The position numbers were made by a program, and so were the translations under genes. Positions 41,510 through 51,672 of a DNA stretch of 64,000 nucleotides are shown one piece after another. This DNA is from Rugamonas brunnea (lineage in GTDB: Bacteria > Pseudomonadota > Gammaproteobacteria > Burkholderiales > Burkholderiaceae_D): assembly GCF_014042345.1 (NCBI RefSeq), contig NZ_JACEZT010000002.1:310001-374000 (forward strand), in the 5' to 3' direction. Numbering within the stretch: the first letter of the stretch is position 1; every line of letters starts with the position of its first letter. The notes under the pieces are model-generated. The model saw only the letters and a list, made by a program, of their open reading frames with translations. It was not told the origin of the DNA and made no database searches.

Positions 41510-43700
41510 TTTCCTGCAGTGTGCGCACGTCCAGCTTCAGTGGTGCGAGGATTTCGTCGATGGCTTGCCGGACGCTGGCGGCCATCGCGCGGCTGCCGCA
41601 GACCAGCACCTGGCCGCCGCTGTCGATCAGGCGCCGCATATGCTCGGCGTCTTCCAGCAGGCGGTTCTGCACGCGCACGCCATCCTTGACCCGGGAGAAC
41701 GCCGTGTGCAACTGGGTCAGGCGGCGGTCGGCCAGGTAGTTGCGCAACTCCGGCTCGTACAGGAAATCGGACTCGGGATCGCGCCCGCCCCAGTACAGGA
41801 ACATCGGGTGCCGGCCGGTATTGTTGCGGATGAAGCCCGCCAGCGGCCCGATGCCGGTGCCGGCGCCGATCAGGATCACGGGCGCCTTGCCCGAGCTGGG
41901 GCGGAACTGGGGATTGGGCTGGATGAAGGCCTCGATGCGTTCGCCCGGACGCAAGCCATGCAGGTAGCCCGAACAGACGCCGCCCGGTTGCTTGCGCACG
42001 CAGATTTCAAGCACGTCATGCCGCGAGTCGCTGGCCAGCGAATAGAAGCGCGGTACCGGGCTGCCGGGCGGGATGATGCCGGCCAGGTCGCCCGCTTCGA
42101 AATGGGGCAGGTGGCGCCGCGCGAACCGGCGCGCCAGCCAGCCCGCGTCGGCGGGCGGCGGCGCCGCGACAAAGCGCAGCACCACCGTAGGCTCTTGTTC
42201 CAGCAGGCCGTAATCGTGGCGCTCCAGCAGTTGCAGCGCGTGGGTGCGCGGATGCGCCGGCGTATGTTCGAGCACGAGTTCGTGGCCGAGCAGCTTGCCG
42301 ACGCCGAGGCCCCAGCGCGCAAAGTCCTGCGACGACTGGCGGTCGATCAGGGCCAGGTCCAGCGCGCGCCGCCAGCCGCTTGCCGCCAGCGCCGCGTCCA
42401 CGTCGTGCGCGAACTGGCAGAACTTGGGAAACTGGCGGTCGCCGAAGCCCAGCACGACGAAGCTGGCGTCGGGGCCGGGCTTGACGCCCTTCAGATGGGC
42501 CAGGAACTGCTTGCCGCTGGCCGGCGCGTCGCCGTCACCGTAAGTCGAGGTCAGGATGAACAGCTGGCGCGCGGCGCCATAGCGGGGCGAGAAACGGTTC
42601 ATGGCCGCCGTGTGCACGCGCAAACCGGCGTGGCGCAAGCCCACATGCAGTTCGCGCGCGAAGCCCCAGGTGCTGTTGTTCTCGCTGCCGACGAGGATCA
42701 CGGCGTCGGCCGAGGCCAGCGCGCTGTTGCCGGGCAGGCGGGGCTTGGCGCGCTGGCGCTGCCACCAGACGATGGCGCCTGTCACGGCCAGCCACGGCGC
42801 GCCCAGCGCGCACAGGCCAAGAAGCAGGCCCAGCCACCACAAGCCTTCGCCCGTATGGAGCTGGTAGATCAGGTCGTACACATCGCGCACGCCGCTGTGG
42901 GGACGGTAGCCGAGCAGCGCGCCGTTGGCGGGATCGACGTAGCCATCGCCGTGCACGGTGCGCAGGGTGTAGACGGCGGGCTGGTTGCCGGGCACGGGCA
43001 GCACCAGTTCGCGCAGGTCGCCCAGGTCGGTGGCCAGCAGGGCGGTCAGGCGCGCGGCCGGCAGCGGCGGGCCGCTGGCGGTGGCGGCGGGGAAATCGGG
43101 TTCCTCCTGCGCCCCGTCGGACACCAGGCTGAACGTGGCGGCCGACATGTAGCTGCCGGTCAGCGCCGACAACAGCAGGCCGGCCACGGCCAGCCGCGCG
43201 ACCTGGGCATGCCAGCGCTGGCTGCGGTTGCCGTGCAGCGGGCGCGCTAGCTGGCGCCAGCCGCCCACGCGCTTGACCAGCAACAGCAGGCCCGAGACGG
43301 ACAGCAGCAGCATGGCCAGCGCCGTGATGCCGGTGGCCGCGCTGCCGGCCGTGTCCAGGAACAGGGAGCGGTGCAGTTCCTTGATCCAGCGTAGGGTCAC
43401 GGGCGGCACATAGGGCGCGCGGCGCTGGCCGCTGGCCGGATCGACCAGGTCCGCGCCGGACTGCCCGTCCGCACTGTAATAGACGATGATGGAGCCGGAC
43501 GGCGAGCGCTGGATCTGTTCCACGCCGGGGTAATGGCGCAGCACCCGGTCCGCCAGCTGGGCCACGCTGACGCCGGCGGGCACGCTGGCGCCGAGGCGGT
43601 CGAGCGCGGGATCGACGGACAGCACGGCGCCCGTCAAGCCGATCAGCATCACCAGCAGTGCGCTGATCAGGCCGGGCAGCGCATGCAACTGGCGCAACAT
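41481..43700 (-). CDS. PepSY-membrane / flavodoxin / ferredoxin-NADP reductase fusion
   Basis: 739 residues. N-terminal PepSY-TM region with hydrophobic helices at about residues 9-28, 125-147, 168-190 and 285-315. A flavodoxin domain follows (about 330-470; ILVGSENNSTWGFARELHVG and LTSTYGDGDAP). The C-terminus is a CPR/sulfite-reductase-like FAD and NADPH module (RFYSLASDS near 560, GVCSGYL, IGAGTGIGPLAGFIR, LYWGGRDPESD, VCGSRAMAASV). It should carry electrons from NADPH through FAD and FMN toward membrane or periplasm. It sits between a DUF2271 gene and apbE. Confidence 0.92.
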   Translation of the reverse strand: MLRQLHALPGLISALLVMLIGLTGAVLSVDPALDRLGASVPAGVSVAQLADRVLRHYPGVEQIQRSPSGSIIVYYSADGQSGADLVDPASGQRRAPYVPPVTLRWIKELHRSLFLDTAGSAATGITALAMLLLSVSGLLLLVKRVGGWRQLARPLHGNRSQRWHAQVARLAVAGLLLSALTGSYMSAATFSLVSDGAQEEPDFPAATASGPPLPAARLTALLATDLGDLRELVLPVPGNQPAVYTLRTVHGDGYVDPANGALLGYRPHSGVRDVYDLIYQLHTGEGLWWLGLLLGLCALGAPWLAVTGAIVWWQRQRAKPRLPGNSALASADAVILVGSENNSTWGFARELHVGLRHAGLRVHTAAMNRFSPRYGAARQLFILTSTYGDGDAPASGKQFLAHLKGVKPGPDASFVVLGFGDRQFPKFCQFAHDVDAALAASGWRRALDLALIDRQSSQDFARWGLGVGKLLGHELVLEHTPAHPRTHALQLLERHDYGLLEQEPTVVLRFVAAPPPADAGWLARRFARRHLPHFEAGDLAGIIPPGSPVPRFYSLASDSRHDVLEICVRKQPGGVCSGYLHGLRPGERIEAFIQPNPQFRPSSGKAPVILIGAGTGIGPLAGFIRNNTGRHPMFLYWGGRDPESDFLYEPELRNYLADRRLTQLHTAFSRVKDGVRVQNRLLEDAEHMRRLIDSGGQVLVCGSRAMAASVRQAIDEILAPLKLDVRTLQENGRYREDVF

Positions 43701-43709
43701 GCCGGGCGA

Positions 43710-44180
43710 TTACATATCGTAGGTGAAGGACTTGACGTAGCCGCGTCCGCCCACCGGCTTGCCGGCGCCCTGTTTCGTCAGCGGCGCGCGCGCGTCGGCC
43801 GGATGGTCGCGGCCATCCTCGACGGCGCTGTCAACGCGGATTTCATAGTCGGCGTCGATCAGGGCATCGGCCAGTTCCACCGTCACCTTGAGCGCCTTGC
43901 CGCTGCCGACGCTGGCGCCGCTCACGCCGTCGAATTCGCGCGGATTCATGCCGCTGCCGCGGGCCCAGTCGCTCAGGTGCTTGTAATACTTGGCCTTCTT
44001 GCCGGCCACCCAGAGCGTCTTCTTGTACTTGCCGGCGGCGTCAGTGACGTAGACGGCCAGGTAGGCGCCGTTGCCGCCATAGTTCTGCATCTGGGCCGTC
44101 AGCGTGACGGGGCGCGCCTGGGCCAGGCCGGGCAGCACCAGGCTACCGGCCAGGCAGGCGCAGGCTGTTGTGATCTTCAT
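43710..44180 (-). CDS. DUF2271 domain periplasmic protein
   Basis: 156 residues from ATG 44180, which overlaps the stop of the upstream PepSY gene by ATGA. Signal peptide (about residues 1-22, ending AQA), then the DUF2271 pattern: LTAQMQNYGGNGAYLAVYVT, KTLWVAGKKAKYYKHLSDWA, DGVSGASVGSGKALKVTVEL and DYEIRVDSAVEDGRDHP. The function is unproven; its constant company with PepSY, flavoprotein and ApbE genes suggests a periplasmic flavin-linked redox role. Confidence 0.88.
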   Translation of the reverse strand: MKITTACACLAGSLVLPGLAQARPVTLTAQMQNYGGNGAYLAVYVTDAAGKYKKTLWVAGKKAKYYKHLSDWARGSGMNPREFDGVSGASVGSGKALKVTVELADALIDADYEIRVDSAVEDGRDHPADARAPLTKQGAGKPVGGRGYVKSFTYDM

Positions 44181-44542
44181 TTGATTTCTCCGTGTGCGTT
44201 GGGGCCGAGACGCTGCCGGCGCGGTCCGGGCGGCGCCAGGTCCGGCAAGTAGTCGGATGCGTCGCCAGCCGCGTCGAATTCCACCGCCAGCGTGCGGATG
44301 CGCAGCGATGCGGGCGCGAATTTGGCCTTGATTTTGTTGCCCTTGCGGTCGACGGCCCGCAGTTCGTAGCAACCGTCGTCGATCTTGATGCGCTGGACAG
44401 TCCAGCCGCGCCGCTCGGCTTCGTGCTGCAATTGCTCCCTGGGCTGCCAGTCGGCGATGGGGTCGGAACAATAGACTTCGGCGGACGCCGCGCCGCTGAC
44501 GGCCAGGGCGGCCAGCGCCATGCACATGCGGTTTAGGACCAT
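44177..44542 (-). CDS. PepSY domain-containing secreted protein
   Basis: 121 residues from ATG 44542, chosen because GAGGAGCATACG stands in front; an in-frame ATG at 44593 would add 17 residues without signal character. Signal peptide to ASA (about residue 21), then a PepSY-like region EQLQHEAERRGWTVQRIKID followed by YELRAVDRKGNKIKAKFAPA. First gene of the four-gene flavin redox operon; the next start overlaps its stop. Confidence 0.85.
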   Translation of the reverse strand: MVLNRMCMALAALAVSGAASAEVYCSDPIADWQPREQLQHEAERRGWTVQRIKIDDGCYELRAVDRKGNKIKAKFAPASLRIRTLAVEFDAAGDASDYLPDLAPPGPRRQRLGPNAHGEIK

Positions 44543-44785
44543 CGTATGCTCCTCGCTAGACATATCCCATGCTGGCAGCATCCGCTGACGCAAGCCTTAC
44601 ATCGTCCGGGGGTGCCATGCCGCCGACTGCGTCCCGGCTGCTGAAGATTGAAGCTGAGCTTCTTCGTCATTGTTGGCACGTTTGCAATGTCGCGAATTGA
44701 GTACACCATGTCATGAAAAGTGCAGCGACACGCCCGCATTACGATGTAAAGTTGCCTTGCGTCAACCAAAACGGAGGGCTAGCGC

Positions 44786-46426
44786 ATGCGTTCCAATTTC
44801 CCTGTCACCCAGAACGAATACCCTTTCCCTAAAGGCCAGACGCTGGTATCGACGACCGATACCAAGGGACGTATTCTTTACTGCAATTCGACATTCATCG
44901 AGGTCAGCGGCTTCAGCAAGGAGGAATTGCTGGGGCAGCCCCACAATCTCGTGCGGCACCCTGACATGCCGGAAGAAGCCTACCGCGACATGTGGGCCAC
45001 GATCAGCGCCGGCAAGCCGTGGTCGGCGCCGGTGAAGAACCGCCGCCGCAACGGGGATTATTACTGGGTCATCGCCAACGCCACCCCGCTGATGAACGAC
45101 GGCACGCCGATCGGGTACATGTCGGTGCGCACCGAGGCGACGCGCGAGCAGATCCGTGCCGCCGAGCAGCTATACGCCGCGATGCGGGAGGAGAAGCAGC
45201 GCGGCAAACAGACTTTGCGGCTGTCAGGCGGCAGCGTGATGAGCGACACCTTGAAGGGACGGCTGGCGCGACTGTTCCGTTTCGGGCTGTCGGCCAATAT
45301 CTTGCTGGCGTTGCTGGCGGTGGTCTTAATCAATGCCGTGGTGGGGGCGCTGATTCCCCCCGACTTGCCGGCGGCCGGGCCAGGATTTTTTGTCTTCAAA
45401 CTATTTACCCTGTTTTGCGCCTGGCGCTACCTGAGCGGGTTGATGGTCAAGCCGCTCGACGTGCTCATTAATGCCGCCAATACCATGGCGGCGGGCGACC
45501 TGACCCGGATCGTGGCGCGCACCCGCCACGATCAGTTGGGGGAATTGCAGCAAGCCCTGGCACAACTGAACGTCAACATCCTGTCCATCGTGCGCGACGC
45601 GCGCGAGCAGAGCATGGTGATGCTGCAGGGAACGCATGAAATCGCGCAAGGCAACTCGGAACTCTCTAACCGAACTGAGCTGCAGGCGGCCAATCTTGAA
45701 AAGACGGCCGCCGCGATCGACCAAATCAGCGGCACGGTGCGCCAGACGACCGAGGCGGCGGATCAGGCGAACAAATTGTCCGAGCAGGTTTCCGAGGTGG
45801 CCGAGCATAGCCGCGTGGCGGTGGATGAGGTCAACAGCACCATGCAGGAAATCCAGGCCGCCTCGGGACGTATCAGCGAAATCACCCAGGTCATCGACAG
45901 CATCGCGTTTCAAACCAACATCCTGGCGCTGAACGCGGCGGTCGAGGCGGCGCGGGCCGGCGAGCAGGGGCGCGGCTTTGCCGTGGTGGCGAGCGAAGTG
46001 CGCGCTCTGGCGCAGCGTACCTCCGGCGCGGCCAAGGAGATCAAACAGTTGATCGACGACTCCGGCGGCAAGGTGGAGCAGGGCCATGCGAAAACGGCGG
46101 CCGCGCAGGTCACGCTGAACAAGGCGGTGGACGGCGTGCGCCGCGTGTCGGCCCTGGTCAGTGCCATCAGCAGCGCATCGCACGAGCAACTGACGGGGAT
46201 CTCGGAAGTGAACCGCGCCGTCACCGAGCTGGACGGGATTACCCAACAAAACGCCGCGATGGTGGAGGAGATGGCCGCAGCGGCCGGTTCGCTGGAGGGA
46301 ACGGCACAGTCGGTCGCTGAAACCATGCAAGTGTTCTGGCTGGATAATGGTGCCGTTGCCCGGACTGATGCGGTCGCATTGCGCCGGTCGATGAAGCAGT
46401 CCCGTGTCACCGCCCGCTTGACCTGA
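44786..46426 (+). CDS. Methyl-accepting chemotaxis protein with N-terminal PAS domain (Aer-like)
   Basis: 546 residues. A cytoplasmic PAS domain (about 15-120; [36 protein letters not shown]) is followed by two hydrophobic segments (about 170-215), a HAMP region and a long helical MCP signalling domain. That domain has the highly conserved tip [40 protein letters not shown] and [11 protein letters not shown]. No periplasmic loop is seen, as in Aer, so it likely senses redox or an intracellular signal. The C-terminus lacks a CheR-binding pentapeptide. Confidence 0.94.
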   Translation: MRSNFPVTQNEYPFPKGQTLVSTTDTKGRILYCNSTFIEVSGFSKEELLGQPHNLVRHPDMPEEAYRDMWATISAGKPWSAPVKNRRRNGDYYWVIANATPLMNDGTPIGYMSVRTEATREQIRAAEQLYAAMREEKQRGKQTLRLSGGSVMSDTLKGRLARLFRFGLSANILLALLAVVLINAVVGALIPPDLPAAGPGFFVFKLFTLFCAWRYLSGLMVKPLDVLINAANTMAAGDLTRIVARTRHDQLGELQQALAQLNVNILSIVRDAREQSMVMLQGTHEIAQGNSELSNRTELQAANLEKTAAAIDQISGTVRQTTEAADQANKLSEQVSEVAEHSRVAVDEVNSTMQEIQAASGRISEITQVIDSIAFQTNILALNAAVEAARAGEQGRGFAVVASEVRALAQRTSGAAKEIKQLIDDSGGKVEQGHAKTAAAQVTLNKAVDGVRRVSALVSAISSASHEQLTGISEVNRAVTELDGITQQNAAMVEEMAAAAGSLEGTAQSVAETMQVFWLDNGAVARTDAVALRRSMKQSRVTARLT

Positions 46427-46492
46427 AGTGCGGGCTGGAATGTGCTCGGGTTGGTGGCTGGCGTGCGGCTTGTGGAGCGGTTTGTGGCGTGA

Positions 46493-46948
46493 TTAATCCA
46501 GATTCGTGATTTTTTGCAGAATGGGCAGTGCCTGCTGCAGGATGGCGCGCTCATCCGGCGTCATCGTCGTGGCCAGGACGCTGCTTAGCCATTGCGTGCG
46601 GGCAGCGCGGGCGCTGGCGGTTTCCGCCAGCCCCGCCTTGGTGAGCGTCACCAGATAGCCCCGGCCATCCTGAGGGTCCTGCTGCAACGCCACCAGGCCG
46701 GACTCTTCCAGCTTTGCGATCACCAGCCGCATGCTTTGATGCTTGACGCCACGGTTCTCCGCCACGGCGGCAATGCTGACAGGACCGCTGCGCTCCAGGA
46801 ACGCCAGGGTTTCCCCTTGTGCGGTGCTCGGCGTTCCGGCGTGCCTGCGCACTGCACGTACGAAGTTGCCTATGGTGTCGCGCATATTTTCCGCCAGCAG
46901 TTGCACATCGGGCTGTCCCCCGTTCGGCGGGCTCGCTTTTTTGCCCAT
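46493..46948 (-). CDS. MarR family transcriptional regulator
   Basis: 151 residues from ATG 46948. The winged helix of the MarR fold reads SIAAVAENRGVKHQSMRLVI, then AKLEESGLVALQQDPQDGRG with the wing YLVTLTKAGLAE. It lies 5 bp after the SnoaL-like gene and is in the same transcript, so it may control its own operon and a redox or antibiotic response. The ligand is unknown. An in-frame upstream start would run through the neighbouring gene and is rejected. Confidence 0.9.
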   Translation of the reverse strand: MGKKASPPNGGQPDVQLLAENMRDTIGNFVRAVRRHAGTPSTAQGETLAFLERSGPVSIAAVAENRGVKHQSMRLVIAKLEESGLVALQQDPQDGRGYLVTLTKAGLAETASARAARTQWLSSVLATTMTPDERAILQQALPILQKITNLD

Positions 46949-46953
46949 GTGCT

Positions 46954-47364
46954 TCAGCCCGCGCGCAGCTGCGCGAGTACAGCTGGCAAAGTATTGATGC
47001 CCCAATGTTCGGCATAGCGGCCATCGCGCACATGCACAATGTCGATCACGTCGATCGACACCTGACGGCCGGTCGGCGCGATGCCCATCAGCGTGCCGGT
47101 ATGGCGGCCGCTGATACTTTTCCGGGTAGTGACCTTGTCGCCCTCGCATAGCTGCTCATGAATCTGTACTTGCAGTTCGCTCAGTGCCGGACGCAGAACG
47201 TTTTGAAAGGTGTTCCACATGCTTTCCGGGCCAGTTGGTGCGCCGGCAGGTGCTGAGTGATTGACGAAGCTGTCGTCCATGATCGCGTCGAACGACATAC
47301 GGTTGCCATCCTCGATGACCTCCTTGTTGAAACGCCGTACGACAGATTTTGGTGTGATGTCCAT
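46954..47364 (-). CDS. SnoaL-like ester cyclase / NTF2-fold protein
   Basis: 136 residues from ATG 47364 with AGGAGCAAGCAACA in front. The opening SVVRRFNKEVIEDGNRMSFD, then FVNHSAPAGAPTGPESMWNT, and the core GRHTGTLMGIAPTGRQVSID, VIDIVHVRDGRYAEHWG are typical of SnoaL polyketide-cyclase-like proteins of unknown substrate. It is the first gene of a two-gene operon with the MarR regulator. Confidence 0.88.
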   Translation of the reverse strand: MDITPKSVVRRFNKEVIEDGNRMSFDAIMDDSFVNHSAPAGAPTGPESMWNTFQNVLRPALSELQVQIHEQLCEGDKVTTRKSISGRHTGTLMGIAPTGRQVSIDVIDIVHVRDGRYAEHWGINTLPAVLAQLRAG

Positions 47365-47508
47365 TTGTTGCTTGCTCCTACGATTGCTAGCCAGTACGTC
47401 AGCGGCTGGTATGTAGGGCAATATATACAATTAAACTGTATAAATCAAGCCGGCGCAAGTTGTCCTTCAGTCCATTCGCCGAATGAAGAAGAAAACAGGT
47501 AAGGAATT

Positions 47509-47550
47509 GAAGATTGGTCGGGTGAAGGGATTCGAGACCGCGGCCTTCGG
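47509..47550 (-). pseudogene. Degenerate copy of the 3' part of tRNA-Pro (tRNA remnant)
   Basis: The bases TGGTCGGGTGAAGGGATTCG (about 47514-47533) and the flanking GAAGATT and ACCGCGGCCT resemble the intact tRNA-Pro 3' end, TGGTCGGGGTGAGAGGATTC followed by GAACCTCCGGCCT, with several substitutions and small gaps. The similarity covers the CCA, acceptor 3' strand and T-arm, then stops. The 47365-47678 gap holds this remnant and the promoter of the SnoaL gene and nothing else I can identify. Confidence 0.55.
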
Positions 47551-47678
47551 CTGGGCTATTCGCTGATGCTAACGACAATTGCCGCGACCATCGCAAATTC
47601 AGCTTGATCGTTACGTGAGTCCGACGGAAGTGACCCCAAGCGGCGGACGTAATAGCTGACTGTCCGTAAAGAAGATTT

Positions 47679-47755
47679 TGGTCGGGGTGAGAGGATTCGA
47701 ACCTCCGGCCTCTACGTCCCGAACGTAGCGCTCTACCAGGCTAAGCTACACCCCG
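47679..47755 (-). tRNA. tRNA-Pro (anticodon CGG)
   Basis: 77 bases including encoded CCA. Acceptor stem CGGGGTG/CACCCCG, discriminator A, D-arm with AGCCTGGTAGAGC, anticodon arm CTACG-TTCGGGA-CGTAG with anticodon CGG (codon CCG), variable loop and T-arm GGAGGTTCGAATCCT are all intact. Confidence 0.95.
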
Positions 47756-47907
47756 CTTAGGAACAATTACACCAGAAATTTGTGGATTGTTCAACTATCG
47801 ACCTGCAATTTTTAATCAAAATTGATGCGACGCCGTCCTGCCGCCATTTCGGCGATAATGCCTGCCGCATTTTCCCACTATCCAATCCAGAACGAGCAAG
47901 GACTATC

Positions 47908-48255
47908 ATGGGCATCACCATCTATCACAACACGGCATGCGGCACGTCGCGCAACACGCTGGAACTGATCCGCGCCACCGGCGTTGAACCGCAGATCGTC
48001 GATTACGTGAAAAACCCGCCCACGCGCGAGGCGTTGCAGCAGATGATCGCGGCGGCCGGCCTCACGGTGCGGGGCGCCATGCGCGACAAGGGGGATTTGT
48101 ACAACGAGCTGGGCCTGTCGGACATGAGCTTGCCGGATGAGGCTTTGCTCGATGCGATGATGGCCCATCCCATCCTGATCAACCGTCCGTTCGTGGTGAC
48201 GGACAAGGGCGTGCGCCTGTGCCGCCCAGTCGATCTGGTGAAAGAGATTCTGTAA
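47908..48255 (+). CDS. arsC: Arsenate reductase (glutaredoxin-dependent)
   Basis: 115 residues from ATG 47908 with AAGGACTATC in front. The catalytic cysteine lies in HNTACGTSRNTLELI, and HPILINRPFVVTDKGVRLCR holds the conserved arginines of the E. coli plasmid R773 ArsC/Spx family. It reduces arsenate to arsenite with glutathione/glutaredoxin. It stands alone without arsB, acr3 or arsR nearby, so it may be a housekeeping ArsC homologue, possibly with other substrates. Confidence 0.9.
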   Translation: MGITIYHNTACGTSRNTLELIRATGVEPQIVDYVKNPPTREALQQMIAAAGLTVRGAMRDKGDLYNELGLSDMSLPDEALLDAMMAHPILINRPFVVTDKGVRLCRPVDLVKEIL

Positions 48256-48279
48256 GGACGGCGCGCCGCACGCGCAGGA

Positions 48280-49269
48280 TTAATGCGTGCGGTCGACGGC
48301 GAAGCTGGCCAGTTGCAGCAGCGATTGCTTGTAGACGCTGTCGGGCAGGTCGGCGATGGCGTCGGCGGCGCGTTGGGCGGCCGTCACGGCTTGCTGGCGC
48401 GTGTATTCGAGCGCGCCGCTGGTGGTGATGGCGGCCAGGATGGTGTCGAAATGCTGTTCGTCGCCCTGCTCGATGCAGCTGCGCACCAGCGCCCGTTGTT
48501 CCTCGGTGCCGTTTTCCATCAGGTAGATCAGTGGCAGCGTCGGTTTGCCTTCGCGCAGGTCGTCGCCCACGTTCTTGCCGATCTCGCCCGCGTCGCCCGC
48601 GTAGTCCAGCACGTCGTCGATCAGTTGGAAGGCCGTGCCCAGCGAGCGGCCGTATTCGCCGGCCGCCGCGATCTGGGCGTCGGTGGCGCCCGACACCAGC
48701 GCGCCCAGCTCGGCCGCCGCCTCGAACAGCTTGGCCGTCTTGGAGCGGATCACTTGCAGGTAGCGTTCCTCGTTCACGTCCGGGTCGTGCATGTTCAGCA
48801 GTTGCAGCACTTCGCCTTCCGCGATCACGTTGGTGGCGTCCGACAGGATCTGCATCACACGCATATTGTTCAGGCCCACCATCATCTGGAACGCGCGCGA
48901 GTACAGGAAGTCGCCCACCAGCACGGAAGCGGCGTTGCCGAACAGCGCGTTGGCCGTGGCGCGGCCGCGGCGCAGCGACGATTCGTCCACCACGTCATCG
49001 TGCAGCAGGGTCGCGGTGTGGATGAATTCGACCACGGCCGCCAGCTCGTGGTGCGCCGTCCCCTGGTAAGAATAGGCGTTGGCCACCAGCAGCACCAGCA
49101 CCGGCCGGATGCGCTTGCCGCCGGCGCTGATGATGTACTCAGCGATCTGGTTGACGAGGCTGACCTCGGAATGCAATTTCTGGCGGATCACCGTGTTGAC
49201 CGCGTCCATGTCGGCGGCGATCGTTTGGGCGATGGTGTTTTGCTTGGTGTGTTGGGTAGCGTCGGACAA
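48280..49269 (-). CDS. ispB: Polyprenyl diphosphate synthase (octaprenyl diphosphate synthase)
   Basis: About 329 residues from a TTG at 49269 (AGG 7 bases upstream); the ATG at the end of the longer ORF would add about 60 non-conserved residues. Makes the C40 side chain for ubiquinone. Both aspartate-rich motifs are clear: TLLHDDVVDESSLRRGR (FARM, DDxxD) and QLIDDVLDYAGD (SARM), and GGKRIRPVLVLL binds IPP. The length fits IspB (323 in E. coli). The divergent position to rplU is a common proteobacterial arrangement. Confidence 0.93.
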   Translation of the reverse strand: MSDATQHTKQNTIAQTIAADMDAVNTVIRQKLHSEVSLVNQIAEYIISAGGKRIRPVLVLLVANAYSYQGTAHHELAAVVEFIHTATLLHDDVVDESSLRRGRATANALFGNAASVLVGDFLYSRAFQMMVGLNNMRVMQILSDATNVIAEGEVLQLLNMHDPDVNEERYLQVIRSKTAKLFEAAAELGALVSGATDAQIAAAGEYGRSLGTAFQLIDDVLDYAGDAGEIGKNVGDDLREGKPTLPLIYLMENGTEEQRALVRSCIEQGDEQHFDTILAAITTSGALEYTRQQAVTAAQRAADAIADLPDSVYKQSLLQLASFAVDRTH

Positions 49270-49433
49270 GGCGAACCTGCAATGGACTGTGTAGTGTGCC
49301 GCGATTATACGACATGGCCCTGCGGCAAGGGGCATTTGGCCGCCAGGGCCTGCAACTTGGATATCATTTGCATAACGACTGGCGCCGGCGCGCAGAGTGA
49401 CATACCACGCCGCATCAAGTTTGTGAATAGTTT

Positions 49434-49462
49434 TTGACGCGAAATCCCAACGCATGTATAAT
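49434..49462 (+). promoter_or_regulatory. Sigma-70 promoter of rplU-rpmA
   Basis: TTGACG (49434-49439) and a perfect TATAAT (49457-49462) are separated by 17 bp, 82 bp before the rplU start codon. Confidence 0.85.
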
Positions 49463-49543
49463 CAGCGGTTCCCCCGTTTTCAGCCTGCTTGCAACGCCGA
49501 GTCGGGAGGGAATTTTTCTAAACATTTGATGAGGTTTCAAATC

Positions 49544-49855
49544 ATGTACGCGGTCATAAAAACCGGTGGCAAACAGTATAAAGTTGTCGCTGGCGAAAAA
49601 CTCAAAGTAGAACAGATACCGGCAGACATTGGTTCCGAAATCACCATCGATCAGGTTCTCGCCGTTGGCGCGGGCGACAGCATCAAGTTTGGTGCTCCAT
49701 TGGTCGAAGGTGCGAAGGTACTGGTAACTGTTGTGGCACACGGTCGTCACGATAAGGTGAAGATTTTCAAGATGCGTCGTCGTAAGCACTACCAGAAGCA
49801 TCAGGGCCATCGCCAGAATTACACCGAAATCCAAATCGTTTCGATCAACGGCTAA
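49544..49855 (+). CDS. rplU: 50S ribosomal protein L21
   Basis: 103 residues, exact length for L21, from ATG 49544 with GATGAGG upstream. [20 protein letters not shown] and the C-terminal [20 protein letters not shown] are diagnostic. It binds 23S rRNA domain I in the large subunit. It is followed by rpmA at 42 bp as in nearly all proteobacteria. Confidence 0.98.
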   Translation: MYAVIKTGGKQYKVVAGEKLKVEQIPADIGSEITIDQVLAVGAGDSIKFGAPLVEGAKVLVTVVAHGRHDKVKIFKMRRRKHYQKHQGHRQNYTEIQIVSING

Positions 49856-49897
49856 TCGCCGCTGTCCTAACCAAACTAGTATCGAAGGAGCTTTAGC

Positions 49898-50155
49898 ATG
49901 GCACACAAAAAAGGCGGCGGCACTACGCGAAACGGCCGTGACTCAGAATCAAAACGTCTGGGCGTTAAAGTCTACGGCGGCCAGGCGATCAACGCCGGCG
50001 GCATCATCATTCGTCAACGCGGCACCCCAGTGCGCGCCGGCGAAGGCGTAGGCATGGGCAAGGACCACACCCTGTTCGCCCTGGTGGACGGCAAGGTGAA
50101 GTTCGTTGTCAAAGGCCCGAACTCGCACCAGTTCGTGACCGTCGTACCAGCGTAA
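49898..50155 (+). CDS. rpmA: 50S ribosomal protein L27
   Basis: 85 residues. [20 protein letters not shown] is the standard N-terminus, which reaches the peptidyl transferase centre; [20 protein letters not shown] follows. GAAGGAGCTTTAGC ribosome binding site. The gene directly follows rplU and is followed by a hairpin region before obgE. Confidence 0.98.
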   Translation: MAHKKGGGTTRNGRDSESKRLGVKVYGGQAINAGGIIIRQRGTPVRAGEGVGMGKDHTLFALVDGKVKFVVKGPNSHQFVTVVPA

Positions 50156-50163
50156 TTGGTACC

Positions 50164-51369
<1,206 letters not shown>

Positions 51370-51380
<11 letters not shown>

Positions 51381-51672
51381 GATCGCACTGAACGGCAAGC
51401 CCGTCTTCGATTACAATCACAGTACGTGATTCCCATTCGGCCGCCTCGCGCGGCCGATTCGCATTTTCCCTTTGAGATAAACGGTTACCACTGTTTGTGT
51501 CATCCATGTCGGCGCAGGCCCCGCTACCACGGGCGCGGCGCCGGTTGCGGCAAGACCGGGCGACCCGCCCGTCCCAGGCGATATCACAGCAAACCCTGTC
51601 CTGGCGCGTGCGCCGGGGTGTTTGATAGCCATGCGCGGCCAGGCCGCGCCTTGAGATAAGAACCGCCGCACT
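51370..51672 (+). other. obgE-proB intergenic region (303 bp), hairpin and no clear gene
   Basis: Holds the second half of the 13-bp repeat, a TCGGCCGC/GCGGCCGA hairpin at 51437-51457 and a Pro/Arg-rich open frame (51426-51659) with no gene-like features. It must contain the proB promoter, but I see no convincing -35/-10 pair. Confidence 0.6.

Noticed and set aside
51426..51659. A 77-codon Pro/Arg-rich frame between obgE and proB
   Set aside because: No ribosome binding site, no similarity, and skewed composition. Treated as spacer.
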